Below are positions 13,182 through 26,100 of a stretch of 64,000 bases of DNA, one piece after another. The first letter of the stretch is position 1. Each line of letters begins with the position of its first letter. The notes beneath the pieces were generated by a model that did no database searches, was not told the DNA's origin, and worked only from the letters and a program-made list of their open reading frames with translations. Source of the stretch: Lomentospora prolificans (taxonomy: Eukaryota > Ascomycota > Sordariomycetes > Microascales > Microascaceae); NCBI GenBank assembly GCA_029532625.1, contig JARFXM010000009.1:5445501-5509500 (forward strand). The letters are read 5' to 3'. A program made the position numbers and the translations under genes.

Positions 13182-13811
13182 GGCTGCGGTTCGGGTGGAA
13201 GAGAAATGCGGCTCGAGGAAAACGATTGCGGTGGATAGGCAAGGCGGTTTTTTTTTTTTTTTTTTCTTCGCGGAGTTGGGACCTCTCGGGAGGTTTATGA
13301 CTTTCTAGAGCGTGTATATATTCTCCAACTCCCTTGCAGAAGAGATTCGGGGCGGTGAATGGGAAAAAGCGAATCGAGACAATACACACGTTGTGGGAGG
13401 AGGGGCGGTCGCTGGCTGGTGCTGGTGGGAAAAATTCATGGGTCAAATTTTTGGTGGGCGATAACTCGGTCAAGCCTTATCATGTGGGGTCCCTCCGTCC
13501 TCGCTAGCCAATTGTCAAAGGCAATTCTGTCTCCACAAAATCGACACCGAATCCGGAAAGCTTCACCTCGTCCACCATTCCTCCTAAGCTTCATTTATCG
13601 CCCATTTTCTGCCGCCTACATCTAGGAAACCCTTTTACACGTCTTATTCTTGTATAAATTTCCTACAGTGCATAATTTCACTCTATATAAGCTAATATAA
13701 AGCCTTCTCAGAGCCCATCTCCGGTGTCAATTGAGGACATCTGGCATCAGCCCTTCTCTCCCCTCCCCCCCCCCCTCCCCCCAAAAAACATCACCGTGAG
13801 AACCTCACAAG
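13182..13811. promoter_or_regulatory. Divergent promoter between UTP16-like and mitochondrial genes
   Basis: These 630 bp separate two start codons facing away from each other, so they must hold both promoters. Visible elements are an 18-nt T run at 13248-13265 (an A tract in the leader of the minus-strand gene), TATATAA at 13684-13690 about 120 bp before the plus-strand ATG, and a C-rich tract at 13761-13782 just upstream of that ATG. Transcription starts are not known. Confidence 0.5.
13684..13690 (+). promoter_or_regulatory. TATA-like element
   Basis: TATATAA lies 122 bp upstream of the ATG at 13812, a reasonable TATA-to-start-codon distance for a fungal gene with a short leader. Inferred from sequence only. 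Confidence 0.35.
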
Positions 13812-14971
13812 ATGCCGCGCCCGGCGTTGGCCCTCCTACGGGCCTCTGGGCCTCTTCGTCGCGCAATTTCCGCCATATCATACCCACAGATCTCACGTAC
13901 AGCATCATTTCCCGTAGTCGCTGCGGTAGCGTCGCCTCAGACAAGGTCATATGCCAAACCGCCAAAAGCCAAGTCTTCCAAAAAGCCCGCGCCGCAAATC
14001 CTCAAACCCGGTTCCAAGGAGGCAAGACAGAAGATTCTCTCTACGGATTTACCGCCGTTGGAAGTTTTTGAGCGTGTCAAGGAGACGTACAAATTCAAAG
14101 AACTCGACCCGGAGGTTTGCCGTGGGTGTGCCTCTGAGTTTTGTTATGCGATGCGAAATGACAATCTTGAAGGGCCCGCGCTGTTAAACAGTCAGTCTTC
14201 AACGCTTTTGAAGATGAAATGGACAGAATTTGTGCAGAGGCTAACGTGAAGAATACAGAGCTTGGCGTGACGCTTCAAGAGTTCCACGAGGCCGCCTTTT
14301 TCTTAAATCTGGTAGACTTCCATATCCAGGGTCGCGGCTTCAGAGAACTGGTCCTAGAAATGTTCCTCTACTCCTCGTCTCTCGGCCATGATGCCTCTAC
14401 CATAAGTGCCGTATATACATATGACGCGTTCATCAGGCCTGAACATCCGACCACGCGGCCCCCGGAAGAGCTCACCAACCGTTTCAACGCGATCCTGGAG
14501 AAGGGCGATAACCCCGACGCGTTGACCGTCGCTGGCAAGTGTGCTCTCGGCGACAACATGGACGAGTTAGCCAACAAATTTTGCCAGCGGGCGCTGCAAA
14601 TCGGCAAGTCAGACACCCAGCCCTTCGAGTTGGCGTCGAACTGCCTCGTCCTGCTCGGTGTCTTGGCCCGTAGAGCCCACCACAACAAGGCCGCGGACGA
14701 ATACTTTAACAGGGCCATCGTCGAGTACAATGACATGAAGGCGGCGTATCACATGATTTACCAAGACGGATTCGCGGATGCAATCTGCGAAATCACCATG
14801 TGGGGGGCGCTGCCGGGCAAGGAGCAGTCGTATAAACAGTTGATTGGTATCCACCAGCAACAAGCAGTTGAGGCGTTAGATCGGGGTGATAAGACGAGTT
14901 TCGCGGACTTCCAGCTCCTAGCCCAGGAATGGGAAAGGGTGGCGAAAGCGAAGACTGTTGGCGGAGACTGA
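13812..14971 (+). CDS. Mitochondrial TPR/Sel1-like repeat protein
   Basis: The N-terminal ~60 residues are a classic mitochondrial presequence: Arg-, Ser- and Ala-rich without acidic residues, ending near RSYAKPPK. The rest is alpha-helical, with paired-helix repeats of TPR/Sel1 type (for example ELANKFCQRALQIG and AADEYFNRAIVEYND). One intron is needed to join the two frames. My preferred call is 14122-14195 (donor GTGGGT, acceptor GTCAG), giving 361 aa; 14115-14191 also keeps frame and gives 360 aa. Size, targeting and repeats resemble fungal Mss2, a matrix-side factor for Cox2 membrane insertion, but that match is a suggestion only. The ATG at 13812 is the one that preserves the presequence. 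Confidence 0.75.
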
Positions 14972-16581
14972 ATCGTAAGGGTTTCAAAGAGGGAAGGGCC
15001 ATTATCGAGGCGTGTACGACTAGCTTCTGTGAAGAGGTGCAGGTCTGTCTCACGATGGAGACCAGCGCACCCCTTTATGTGTTTTATACTGAGCAAATAT
15101 ACAAAGCGAGCCATTGATTGCTCCATCAGCACTCGATCCCATGTAAAAGAAGGGCGAAAGTCTTTTCCAGAACGTTCAGAGTGTCAATTGAAGTGCTTTC
15201 GCCACAGCCATGCCTCCGTCCCTGGTGTAAGACGTGCAACTGATCATATTTCCTCCACCTCCCCCCTATTATCCCCACACGTAAGAAGCGACGGCCATAG
15301 TGATATTGCTGCCATTTCGAAGCCGGCCTGCCTCACCCGTCCGGTCTGATGCCGAAACCCGGTTTCATCCCGTTACGACAAACCAGCCGTCCGGATTCGT
15401 TATGATAAAGCCTACTTTCTTATATACGTACGCGCATCTGTATTCCTATATGCATGTAATTGTATTCATATCGCCCCCTAACTCTATTTCAAAGCCCCAA
15501 AACACGGGCATTCGCCTGTCGCATGGTCGGCGCAGGCACTCTGCACCGGCCCAGCAAAAGGTCGAATTGATCCGGGCTGCCGGATTCGGTTCCGTCCCCC
15601 GCTCATCATCTTCCGGATTCATCCATTTACCATATCCCAAACAATCGCCGAGCCTATTGGGTGGACAGCCGATATCAACCGCAATATACCTGATATTGTA
15701 GAGTTGCTATGCTCCTCTCTCTGCATTGCGTTTGCGACACTCCACCTTACCGCTTTCCCACCAGGCCACGAATCTGGGCTGCCGTCTCCTTGTATTTTAC
15801 TTTCCCAATCACTTGGCAAATCGTGCGTTCCCGCTGCCAGCATGCTATAACTGTCTCTTATAAAGGGTTTTAAAGGACCTCGCCCCCGGGTTGCTTCTTG
15901 ATTAGTATTTCAACCACGCCAACGGGCGGCCCGGTGATATGAAGCCATCTAAATATAGACTCTGCCGCCTCCCGGTTTCCAGTCACAGACCGCCGCCCAA
16001 CACCACATCTGGCCAAGCATCCCGGAACAGGCGTGGCAGCCATCGTAAAAGAGGCACAAGAGAAATCGCCAAGTAGATCGACAAATTCCTCCTACCCTCC
16101 GTGGGTTTCTCGTGCCGATCTTTTCCGGGCATCTTTGCCGCGAACGGCACCCATCTTCACACTAGACGAGATTTTTGGCGTGGAGAAAGATGTGCCATGT
16201 CAATTTATCCCCCCAAGATCCGCGGACCCTGGGATTTCGAGTCTAAGAGGGATGACGAATACATGTGTGGAGCCGTGTAGAAGTCTAGCTGCTTGTCAAA
16301 ATCTTGGTTCCCAGAGATTGATCTCGCTACCCCGAACCGGAGTGTTCCCATGTTGACGAGCGGCTCGGCTCTCCCCTCTTCTTCCACAATCTCACCGGCT
16401 GATGACGCGGACAGCCTCGACGAATGTTTTCCGCACCCATTGATTTATACTTGTCCGCTCGCCTCGTAGACTTCTTCAGGTTCTGATGCAAGCCCACCCG
16501 CTCTCGTCTCGCGCTTCTTTCCTCCGTCTCCTCTGCCGTTTCCCCTCCCGCAGAAGCCAAGAGTTCCCAAAATCTTCCGAG
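14972..16581. other. Intergenic region before the serine hydrolase gene
   Basis: 1.6 kb with no coding signal: the 3' flank of the mitochondrial gene and the promoter of the hydrolase. An in-frame ATG at 16486 would add 32 residues to the hydrolase, but the hydrophobic signal peptide starts exactly at the second ATG (16582), so I assign 16486-16581 to the leader. Confidence 0.5.
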
Positions 16582-18871
16582 ATGCGCGCACTACTGCATC
16601 TAGTCACCCTCTTTGTGGGTGAGCTCATCCCCCTAGTCCACGCCGCGCCTAACTGCGCTCTGCGCGGCCCGGCGTATCCCAAGCCCACGGATCTCTCCTC
16701 TCATCCCCTCGTCATTGAAGCTGCCAAGCAGCTCACGGCCGGCTTCGATGACCTAGCCGCCAACGATACTAACCTTATCGCGACTAACAACTCGTGGTCT
16801 ATGGAAGTATGGTCTATCCACGAGAAGGCGGAGCCATCGGCTCTCCTTTGGTCGCACTACCACGCGGCTATGAATCTAGATGCGGTCAATTCGACGGGGA
16901 CTCGGGAGGTAGACTCCTCGACGGTGTATAGGTTAGGCAGCGTGACCAAGATCTTTACGGTGCTGACCTGGTTGGCTGAGGCGGGGGATCAGCATTGGTT
17001 TACGCCGATTACCGAGTTTGTTCCGGAGTTGAAGGCTATGCAGGAGAGGAATAGAGGCGAGGATGACGCTGTGAGGTATACGGATTGGGATGCGGTCACG
17101 GTTGGAGCGTTGGCATCGCAGATGTCTGGAATTCCGAGGGACTGTGAGTGAGGATGAAGATTTTTGGATTGGAAAGAGGAGCTTCACTGACACGGCGGCT
17201 TTATAGACTCGCTACTTGGAGAGTTGACGCAAGACTACGGCCCGAATTTGGTATACGTTGGTTTCCCGCCGCCGGAGAAGCTGCCGGAGACGCCCGAGTG
17301 CGGCATCTTCGTCCTCTGCAACAGGACAGGTAAGACGCTTCAAAATCCTTCTCTCATTACGCGAAACGAAGCGCTCACGCAGGGTTGGGGGGTTGGCTTT
17401 TAGAGTTCTTCGACGGCCTGCAAGACTTGATGCCCGTGTTTGCGCCGGATGCTTCGCCGGCTTACTCTAACGTGGCCTACGTTCTGATGGCGTATGCGCT
17501 TGAAGAAATCACCGGCAAGGATTGGCTCATGCTTCTTTCGGAAAACGTCCTCGAGCCGTTGAACCTCGATAGAACGTTTCTCAACACGCCCAACGACACG
17601 ACCATTGCGGTCATCCCCGGAAACGCAACCGAGTCGGGCTGGTACAACCAACTCGGCGACGGCGGACCGTACGTAGACTGTCATCCTCCCGATTTCCCCC
17701 CATCTACATCTTGCTAACGACGCGCAAACCCTCTAGATCAGGAAGCATGTACGCCTCAGCCGGCGATATCACCCGCCTCGGCCGAGCCATCCTCTCTTCC
17801 GAGCTCCTCCCGGACGCCATGACCCGCCGCTGGCTCCGCCCCGTCACCTTTACCTCCGACCCCATGGCCGCCCTCGGCACTCCTTGGGGCATCCGCCGCA
17901 TCAACATGGGCCACCCCTACCTCTGGACCTATGGCTACCAGAAAGCGGGCCGCATCGGCGACTACTCGGCCCTCATCATCATGCTGCCCGACTACGGCGT
18001 GGGATTCACGATTCTCACGGCGGGCAACATGCCGGGCAACATGAACTTTGACTTTGCCGATGCTATCGGCGCATCGCTTTTGCCCGCCATCCACAACACT
18101 TCGAGGGAGCAGGCGCGAGAGAATTTCGCGGGCAACTACGAATTTGGAAACGTCACGGCACTGAACTCGTCGCTGACCATCACCGTGGACGACGACCCGG
18201 GTTTAAATGTCGCGCGCTGGATCAGCAACGGCACCGACATGGCGACCGTGTCCATCCTACTACAGCTCCAAAGCCGCGGCCCCGTCAACCCGCGCATCAG
18301 GCTCTACCCGTCCGGCCTGGAGACTACGAAGAACGGCACCAAGAGGATCGCGTTCAAGGCTACGTTTGAGGACGCTGACAGCCCGGCGAGGGAGAACAGG
18401 TTGTTCTCGACGGACTGCGCTACGTGGCTGTCTGCTTCTTCGAATCTGTGGGCCGCGAGGACGCTGGACGAGCTTGTGTTTGAGGTTGGGGAGGATGGGA
18501 AGGCGGTTGCTGTTGATCCGGTGGCGCTGAGGGCGGTTCTGGATCGGGTGGAGGAACTTACGCCGCCGCCGGTGGTCGAGCAGCCGGCGGAGGGAGAGGT
18601 TGGAGAGGATGGTGGTGAGCAACCTGGTGAAGCGAGTGAGGGTGGGACTGATGGCAGCACTGGAGAGCCTGGTGAAGATGGTCCGGAAACTGGCGATGGC
18701 ACGGGCGAAGGACCGCCCTTGGAAAGCGAAAGCCCAACCACGGAGCCTCCTACGGAAGATCCTCCCGCTGAAGATACTCCAGCTGACGGTGAGGAAGATC
18801 CAGCGGCGCCCGACGTGGCCGCTATCCTCGAAGCTGGCCTACAGATGAAAAAGTCGCATAGCTTGGAGTAA
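16582..18871 (+). CDS. Secreted serine beta-lactamase-like hydrolase with acidic tail
   Basis: Four exons (16582-17143, 17207-17329, 17404-17668, 17737-18871) encode 694 aa. Residues 1-21 form a signal peptide ending at HAAP. The serine beta-lactamase/penicillin-binding fold is shown by SVTK (Ser120, Lys123), YSN at 249-251 and KAG at 386-388, in the usual order. Fungal members of this class C-like family are mostly esterases or peptidases of unknown substrate; true lactamase activity is not implied. Many NxT/NxS sites suit a secreted glycoprotein. The last ~103 residues (592-694) are a low-complexity stretch of Glu, Asp, Pro, Gly and Thr ending in a short Lys/His/Ser tip, and form no part of the fold. 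Introns are 63, 74 and 68 bp with good GT-AG ends. Confidence 0.88.
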
Positions 18872-21800
18872 ACAAACCGATTCGAGCGTAAACGTAAACA
18901 GATCGTCGATCGTAGAAGCAAAGAAGTGAGACAATATTCTTGTATTCGACCGAGTCGGGGCGCTGGAATGCCCCTCACTAGAGAGCAATCCGTGGCGTTT
19001 TGCGCATCGTCATATTATTCTTCTCCATGTCTCAGAACATTTTGGATAATGGGCGCGAAATGGATCGTCGATAGGTGGCTTTAACTCATTTTGCATCTCT
19101 AAATGCATCTCCGCGGGTTTATTCCATATTTCGTCAAGGTCTTATCATAGTAGTGTGCAAAAATGGCTTGTTCCCCAAAGCACCATTGTCTGCTCAAGAA
19201 CGTCACATCCAAGACATCGCCGCGAACTACCCAGCCCTTCGGTATCGTACTACCTATCGTCATTCACATTCCTTGACTGCAAGGGAGCCGCTAGTTCAAA
19301 GGGTTTGTCTTGATATGAACATCTGGGACGGACTCGTCGTCGGTGGGACTCCATCAAGCGATCGTCGAGCGCCCTCTCATTCCGGAACCGAAGCCCGTCC
19401 TCCTCCTTCGCGCCCTCGTATACAGATAGGCTAAGCGCAACCCAAGAATTTAATAGGCTTCAAAAAAACATCACGGGATTGACTTTCAAGCAATCTCGAA
19501 ACGAAGCTAGGTGATCACCACCGACGTCTCCTTGCAGACTCGACTACCAGAATTACGTGCACAGTATGTAGTTTCACTGTTGCGCCGTCTCACTATCCCT
19601 CAGATTACGAGGCCGGTGCATCTCTATCGATATATAGCTGGCTAGATATTCGATTTTAAAGTGAAGCCAGCCTCGAGAAGGCTGCCTATAGCGTTCCCGA
19701 CTTGGCGGTGACCTGGAAATAGACGCCCTCGAAAATGGCAAAAACAGACCCTTGTCCATCCCAGGCTCTGATTGCTTCTGGAACGCGGACACTCTACGAT
19801 AAATTAGTCTCAAAAAGACAGACCTGGTTTCGTGCTTCTTGACGTTAAGAGGGCAGCCTCAGCACGGGGTGCAGTCCCTACTTGAACAAATTTTGGCCGG
19901 TGTGTGCGGTGCCTGTTGATGGTATTGACTGCCCCACGACGCCCGTGAGGCGCACTCAGGTCGAAAAGGCGCAATCCTCAAATCTCGAGAAAAAACTTTT
20001 GAGCACGAGTTTCTTTTCCATCGGTACGAGGCATGTACCGGACATGGCGTCAAGGTACCTTGCAGCCAGCCTGGGCCAGGATCGGTACATGGAAAACCGC
20101 GGTAGCATCGGCGTGATTACCTGCAGGCCTCGGATGGGTCATGGGAAGCCGAAAGCCTTCATCTTGGTCAAAGCCTGGTGACGGAGTCGACTATTTTGTA
20201 GACTGCCTTTCCGGATGGGGCTCTTCCAAGCATTTCCTAGTTCCATGGTTGTCCGCGCAGCAATATCTCACCCCCGATTAGCTTCCCGTTGACAAGAAGA
20301 GAAGAGAAATGTGGGGAATCAAGTGCAAGAGTCAGACGAGGAAAGAAAAGAACAAAAAAAAAAAAAGGAGAAACGCAGACTTCTGGTTTCAATTCCCGCG
20401 GCATCTGTTCCAACCAGTCACGACTTGAAAGGAGGAGGACAAGGAACTTCTTGTCGCAAACCGTCAGCCCGGAAGACGATGGAACTCTTCGTTGCATTAG
20501 TCCCACTTGAAGATGGCTTCCGGCTCTTGTCTGGGTCTAATCCTATTTCAGTCCCGGTCCAAGACTCGAAGCACTCTGACTCGCTCCAATTTCCCTGGAC
20601 GACTGGTCGAAAGTCGGAAGAGGGATGATGAGAGAAAACGACACAAAAAAAAGAGCTTCTTTCCTCATCGATGACGGGCCAACGACTACTCTACTCGTGC
20701 ACTGCACCGATCACTTTTGGGAGTTTCGTTTTCTTTTTCTTTTCTTTTTCTTTTTCTTTCAAAACTGGCCCTCCCATAATCGGGAATGGAGAGAAAGCCT
20801 GATCTGACGCGTTTGCGGGGTTCCCAAAAGATAGTACAAGGCCTGGCCCAAGGTTCATCGTGGATGACATCCTTGTCGGAGATCAATAAGAGCACCTTTC
20901 TTTTTCCTCGCTCTTGTGCGCAATCTTGTGCGCTTCTTGTTGGCTGGCTTGGTGAGGTTGACTCGACGCGTCGTGGTGGTGTTGCAGTCGATGGGAAGTG
21001 AGCAGTCGCGATTGGACGGAACGTAATATTACTGCTAGTATATACACAGCACGACTTGCAGCAGGAGGATTGGTGCATTGAATTTGGTGATATCAGATGC
21101 CCGGGGTATTCCTGGACGTCCGTTGTGGAAGCGGGCGACGGCCATAGCCAGCCGGAAAAAAAATATAGAAAAATCAATTACATCGTCAGGCCAGATTCGG
21201 TGAGCATACAACGAAATCTCAACTCAGAAGAAAAAAAAAAAGACTATTGACCGGAAAAGCAATCGAACCTTGAATTTGCGAGACAATCGCAAAAAGGCCG
21301 AGGAGGACAACGGCACAATGTGGCCGTGATGGCCTGGCTGTGCCTCTTTTTGAGCTGGCTTTGCGCCCATCTCATCCCACCAGTTCAAAACTTTGGGACG
21401 CGTTTGTGTCGCTTGGGAAGGATGGGAAATGGGCCCTTGGATCTGGACGTAATATTGGACTCAGGTCTCAGTCCGAACACCACAGTAGAACCGGCACTGT
21501 CATCCGTGGATGGCCTGGCTACCACAACTTGTACCCATCCCGTCTTTGATGTGGCGCAAGCCTGAAGCTCATCTCTTGATCCCAGCAGTGGAAGAGCTGC
21601 TGCCACACTTCTGCGCCTCCCCTTCATCTTACTTCTCGACCCCTCAGGCCGTGGAATAGCGCTTGCCACATTCTTTTTCAGAACAAAAAGTCAATGTATT
21701 CCTCTTCTTGGCTGAGGTCCCAATTGCTTCAGGTTCGGTCGAGTTCGGCGTGTTCCATATTCATGCCATGAGCTTTGCGTCCATCACCGAGTCAAAGCAT

Positions 21801-24800
21801 GTAAACAATGAAAGCGCGGTCATTTGTTTGTTTGACAACACGGACTCAAAACAACAACAAAAAAAAGGTTCAAGAGATGAGCCCCGAAACATATTAGCGT
21901 ATGGCTGGCTGGCGTGCGTTATGGAGATCGCCCACTAGGAAGCCCGCAAAGAGCAAGAAGCTTCATGGAAGCTAGGATAGAAGCTAGGCTCTGTGTGGCT
22001 GCAGGCCCCGGACTTGGTGTCCAATTTCATAATGCTGGGGGGGTAGAGACGCCAACTTTGCCTTTTCTGCTCTAATCTGCCCCACTAGATTTCTTTTCTT
22101 TTCTTTTTCCTTTGTTCGTGCCGGCGAAGGACACGGCCACAGCAACTGGGGGAGGAAATGTCCGGCGCCGCCGACGTCCGAGCGAAGATTGGAAACAAGA
22201 GGGAACTGCTCGAATGCGAGATGGCGGCATGCGCCCTGTGGTCGGAAAAGAGGTGTGAGGCGTCGGCGGGTGTTTGAGGTTGCTTAGGGCGGGAAACCGA
22301 GATGATTGAAATGTCGACGACACACAGACTTTTGTTTGGGACGCGTCGTTGTGACTGTTGCACGCGGACCTTTCTGGGCGACGCAAGCTTGCGCTGGCAT
22401 AAACATGGTCGCTTTGGGAAATTTGTTTTGAGAGCTCCACTGAAGCTATCGTTCTTGATGGATTTCGTCGAGGAGCCATTTTCTCCGCTTCTCCCCTCCC
22501 GCAAGCGGACCCGAAGTGAAGGGAAATTGAGCAAAGTCTTGCTTCAAGGCAATAGTCAAAAGATAGTGCTCGAGGCGGAGATCAGGAAATTGCCAGGAGG
22601 AACCGGAGGGAGTCCGCTTCTCCACTACACGATCGATGCCGAAAGCCCTATGAAATAATGCAAAATGTACTTTGGAGGAGGAGGCCGATCTGAACAGAGT
22701 GCTCTTTCTCTTGATGGCACCGTTGCTCTTAGCTCAATAATAATAGTATGCTCGTACCTTTTGCTAGCGCACCTTTAATACTCTGCTTACGAAGAATCGC
22801 ACTGGGCCCTTCTCTGGCTTCATAATTCTCGCAGCCACATCCATGTCAGTGGAGACGGCGAACACGTCACAGACGGCCAAAGAGAAGAGAAGTTGCTGAC
22901 GAGCAGGAAAGGCCTCACCTTCCCTGTCTAATATGCTAGGATCTCGTCAAAGAGTAGATACACTGACAGGGATCTTCTGGTAAGGAAAAAAAAAAAAAAA
23001 AAAGCCCGTTGAGAGAAATCTCGATCCAGCCGCCCAGAGGCCCACAGTCGGTGAAGCCCTGTCGGATGCAAGTAAGATGCCCCAAAACGCACATGGCTTG
23101 GTACTGTAATAACCCCAACACAAGTGCACAGCCAGGCCTGGCCAGCCGCACTCCCACATGGTAAAAGACTTCCTTGAAATTGCGGGACTCGGGAGTGGGA
23201 AACGTACAACCTACCAATGACCCGTATTCATTCCTTTGACCATGGGCCGCTGGTTCCTTCTTCGTTGTGGACTGTGCTTCCTCGGCCCAAGGTTGTAAAC
23301 CAGGAAACAGAAGACCTTTCATCCCGTCTCCCCCCGAATTTCCTGACCCAGGTTCTTCCTTGTGGACGGACGGGCGAATGGCCTTCCTCAGCTAATGCCA
23401 TCCATGCGCCCTCCTGAGTGGACCGCATCTCCTTCTTCCTCAGCATCATATAGCCCAGGCCGAGAGTGAGTGAGCTCTAGTATTCGAAGTTGGTGGCTCG
23501 CTAAGAGGAGGCGGGCGGTTGGCGAGACGTTGCTCGCCTCGAAGGAAGGGCTGATCGGCTGCCTCGGGGATTCCTATTATTGCACCCATACTGTAAATGA
23601 TGAATTGCTTATGGAGACCTGTGTAATATCTCCGAGTCTGCTCCTGTCTTGAAGCTCCTCGGAGTGTGTACCTGAACTGGTCCTTGATGGAGGGACGGGC
23701 CAGATATCGTGGACACTATTAGTCAAGGCTTTTTGGTTCCTACATGCACACTCATCGATTGCATCGTGAACTCGCCGAGTTCCGTACGGCTCATGTGAGA
23801 TCGTGCATGAGGAATTAAGGGCATTCAGGTGCGAGTGCAATATTACCATGGAGCCAATCGAGTTTGCAGGTCGTCGATATCGCAGACGACATGTCTAAGC
23901 TGAGATGCGCTCGGGTCCTGAGCGGTCCTTTTTAGCCCAAGCCGGCTTATTACTCGAGCATATTGGCTATATGCCAGGTGGATTAAAAGTGCTGCTAGAT
24001 TAAACAGATTGTTATCTATGTATGCCCACGCCTGGAACCGCTTGAGAGCAATATATTTTCTTTCCGCCTTTTCTTGTTCTGCTCATCAGTCGGGGAAAAT
24101 TTCAATGGTAAGCGATATCTGGGGTATTCCATCTCTCTCCAACGGTACCGTTCATCTGGGCTTGAAGGGTCTTGATAGAGTGCTCGCTACCAGGCCCAAG
24201 TAATCTGGTTGGTTCCTAGCCATTGTGCCGCAATCGGCTACAGGACCTCAAGAGACGTCGTGATATCTGATCGCATTGGCGGGGGACGTGGGCTACCTTC
24301 TTTGAGTTTGACGCCACCGGCTTGAAGCTAATGAAATCGGGCATGGCGCACATCATGGTGTGCCTGACGCGGTGTCATTTGTGAAAGCCCTCATTGCCCA
24401 GGGACCACCGACTTTGTTTGTGGCGTGCGGGGTCTTTGCTTAGCTTCGACTTTTATCCAGCCTGAATAATCATTGTCTGATGCTGGCTCTTTTATGTTGG
24501 CGGGTGGTGGCTGATGATCCAGCCGTGTCTAGAATAGTGCACATCTTCACAACTGCTGAATCTCTCAACGACACATTGACACTTTTTTTTTTTCCCAAGT
24601 ATACCGGGGTTTACTCGATGAAGCTCAAGCTGTACACCATCGCGTTCTTTGAGCACTGGCGTGTCGCAGCTCTACGCCCAGGTCCAGCCCGCCTTGACGT
24701 CGTGGAGAATGCTGGTCTAGAGTGTCAGTGCAGCCTGGTGATCCAAATTCGTCGAGCAACGCGTCTACGTCTGCGTCGCTGTCGCCAGGAGGTGGCATTC

Positions 24801-26100
24801 TGTAATCAGCGGAAATGATGGCTTGCGAGAGGGTCGCGCTGCTAGTGCAGGAGCCTACCCAGAAACAGGAACCGGAAACACAATCTTTTAGTTCCAGATA
24901 CTCGTCGAAGCAGCGGCATCAGTTGATACCACGACTTTTGCTTTGTGAAGAGGATCTCAGCTCTGATCACCCCATTCGACCCTTACCCTCCATCCACTCG
25001 ACAATTCCTTCCTACAAAAAATAACCCGAACGATTAGTAGTATGAAAGTGTACCAGCAGGTTCGGGCGATATTGAAAGGGTCGCGACTTGGCAAAGGTCA
25101 AACATAAGGCCTCAGCTGGATTGGGAAGCCCGGGCCCGCCGGTGGTAGCCTTCAGGTTTCAGATCTCCTGCTCGACTGAGCCATAGAAGGGGCGTTTCCG
25201 ACGTGAGCTTTAGTTGCCGTTTCCCTAGAATCTCCGGCACGCCTTTGTTCAGACGAATCCGCGCACAGGGCAAGATGAAATCAAAAGGTCGTTTCTCTCC
25301 ATCCTTTAATTGGCAAACGCCAGCACTGGACAGGACCGGGCAGGACAAACAAAACGAAAAGCCCGAATTTAGAAGAGCTTTGCCGCACCACAGCCGCACG
25401 AGTTCGCCCTCTTGGGTTTCTTCTGTATCAGCTCTCCTTATGCTCGTTCTAAGGTAGGATGCGCATTCCGAGTCCCTCTCTCCCCTCCCTCGCTCAATGT
25501 ACTTCGTACACGCTCATGCCAAATTGGCCGAGGGCGGAGTGGAGGTGCACTCGCGAGCTCATGGGCGAGAGTCATTGCTTCTCTCTCCGAAAGTCAAGAC
25601 GGGGCTGCCAGGAACAAGATGTGACCTTGCCGGGACTTGTTTAGCTGTTGTGGCTAGTAGGGCTAGCGCAATACACCGTCGTATCCTAGTTTACAAATAC
25701 CGCGTCCTGGGAGATCAGGTTATCCGGAAAGGTATGATCTCACTACGACGGAGGCAGCAACGGAAGGCCAGAGGGCCTGAATACTTGGAACACTCGATAA
25801 GGTGGACAACACAGTGTTGTACTTTTCGGGTCGACACTGTACGCCGAGGACTGTCATAGTAAACTCCAATACTTGTTGTAAGGGCTCCACTCTCCACGGG
25901 CTGCAGGTCCTCGGTGGCTTGTACCTCCGTACCTGGGCGCCCGCGAGCCGGGAAGCGTCCCCAGCCCACCTTCCCTGCTCCGCTGCTCTACGACCCTGGT
26001 CGCCCATTCCATTTTCCATTCCTTGCTCCACCCCACCATACAGTCGCAGCAACGAAGCGCATCGCACCTCCCAACTTTTTACAAGTACCAGACGCGTCTG
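18872..26100. other. 7-kb gene-free region
   Basis: No recognisable gene. Six-frame translations give only short biased frames. A(18) runs at 22986-23003 and several T-rich tracts (for example near 20740) stand out. Around 24240-24830 both strands show short gene-like stretches interrupted by stops (see the hunt section), but no family is identifiable. No tRNA-like A/B box pair was found. Confidence 0.45.
22986..23003 (+). repeat. Poly(A) run, 18 nt
   Basis: An uninterrupted run of 18 A in intergenic DNA. Confidence 0.85.

Noticed and set aside
16486..16581. Upstream ATG of the serine hydrolase
   Set aside because: It would bury the signal peptide behind 32 basic/Ser-rich residues; the hydrophobic leader begins exactly at 16582.
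18304..18978. 224-codon Ser/Pro/Gly minus-strand frame
   Set aside because: Antisense of the low-complexity acidic tail of the hydrolase; the apparent low-complexity protein is just the complement.
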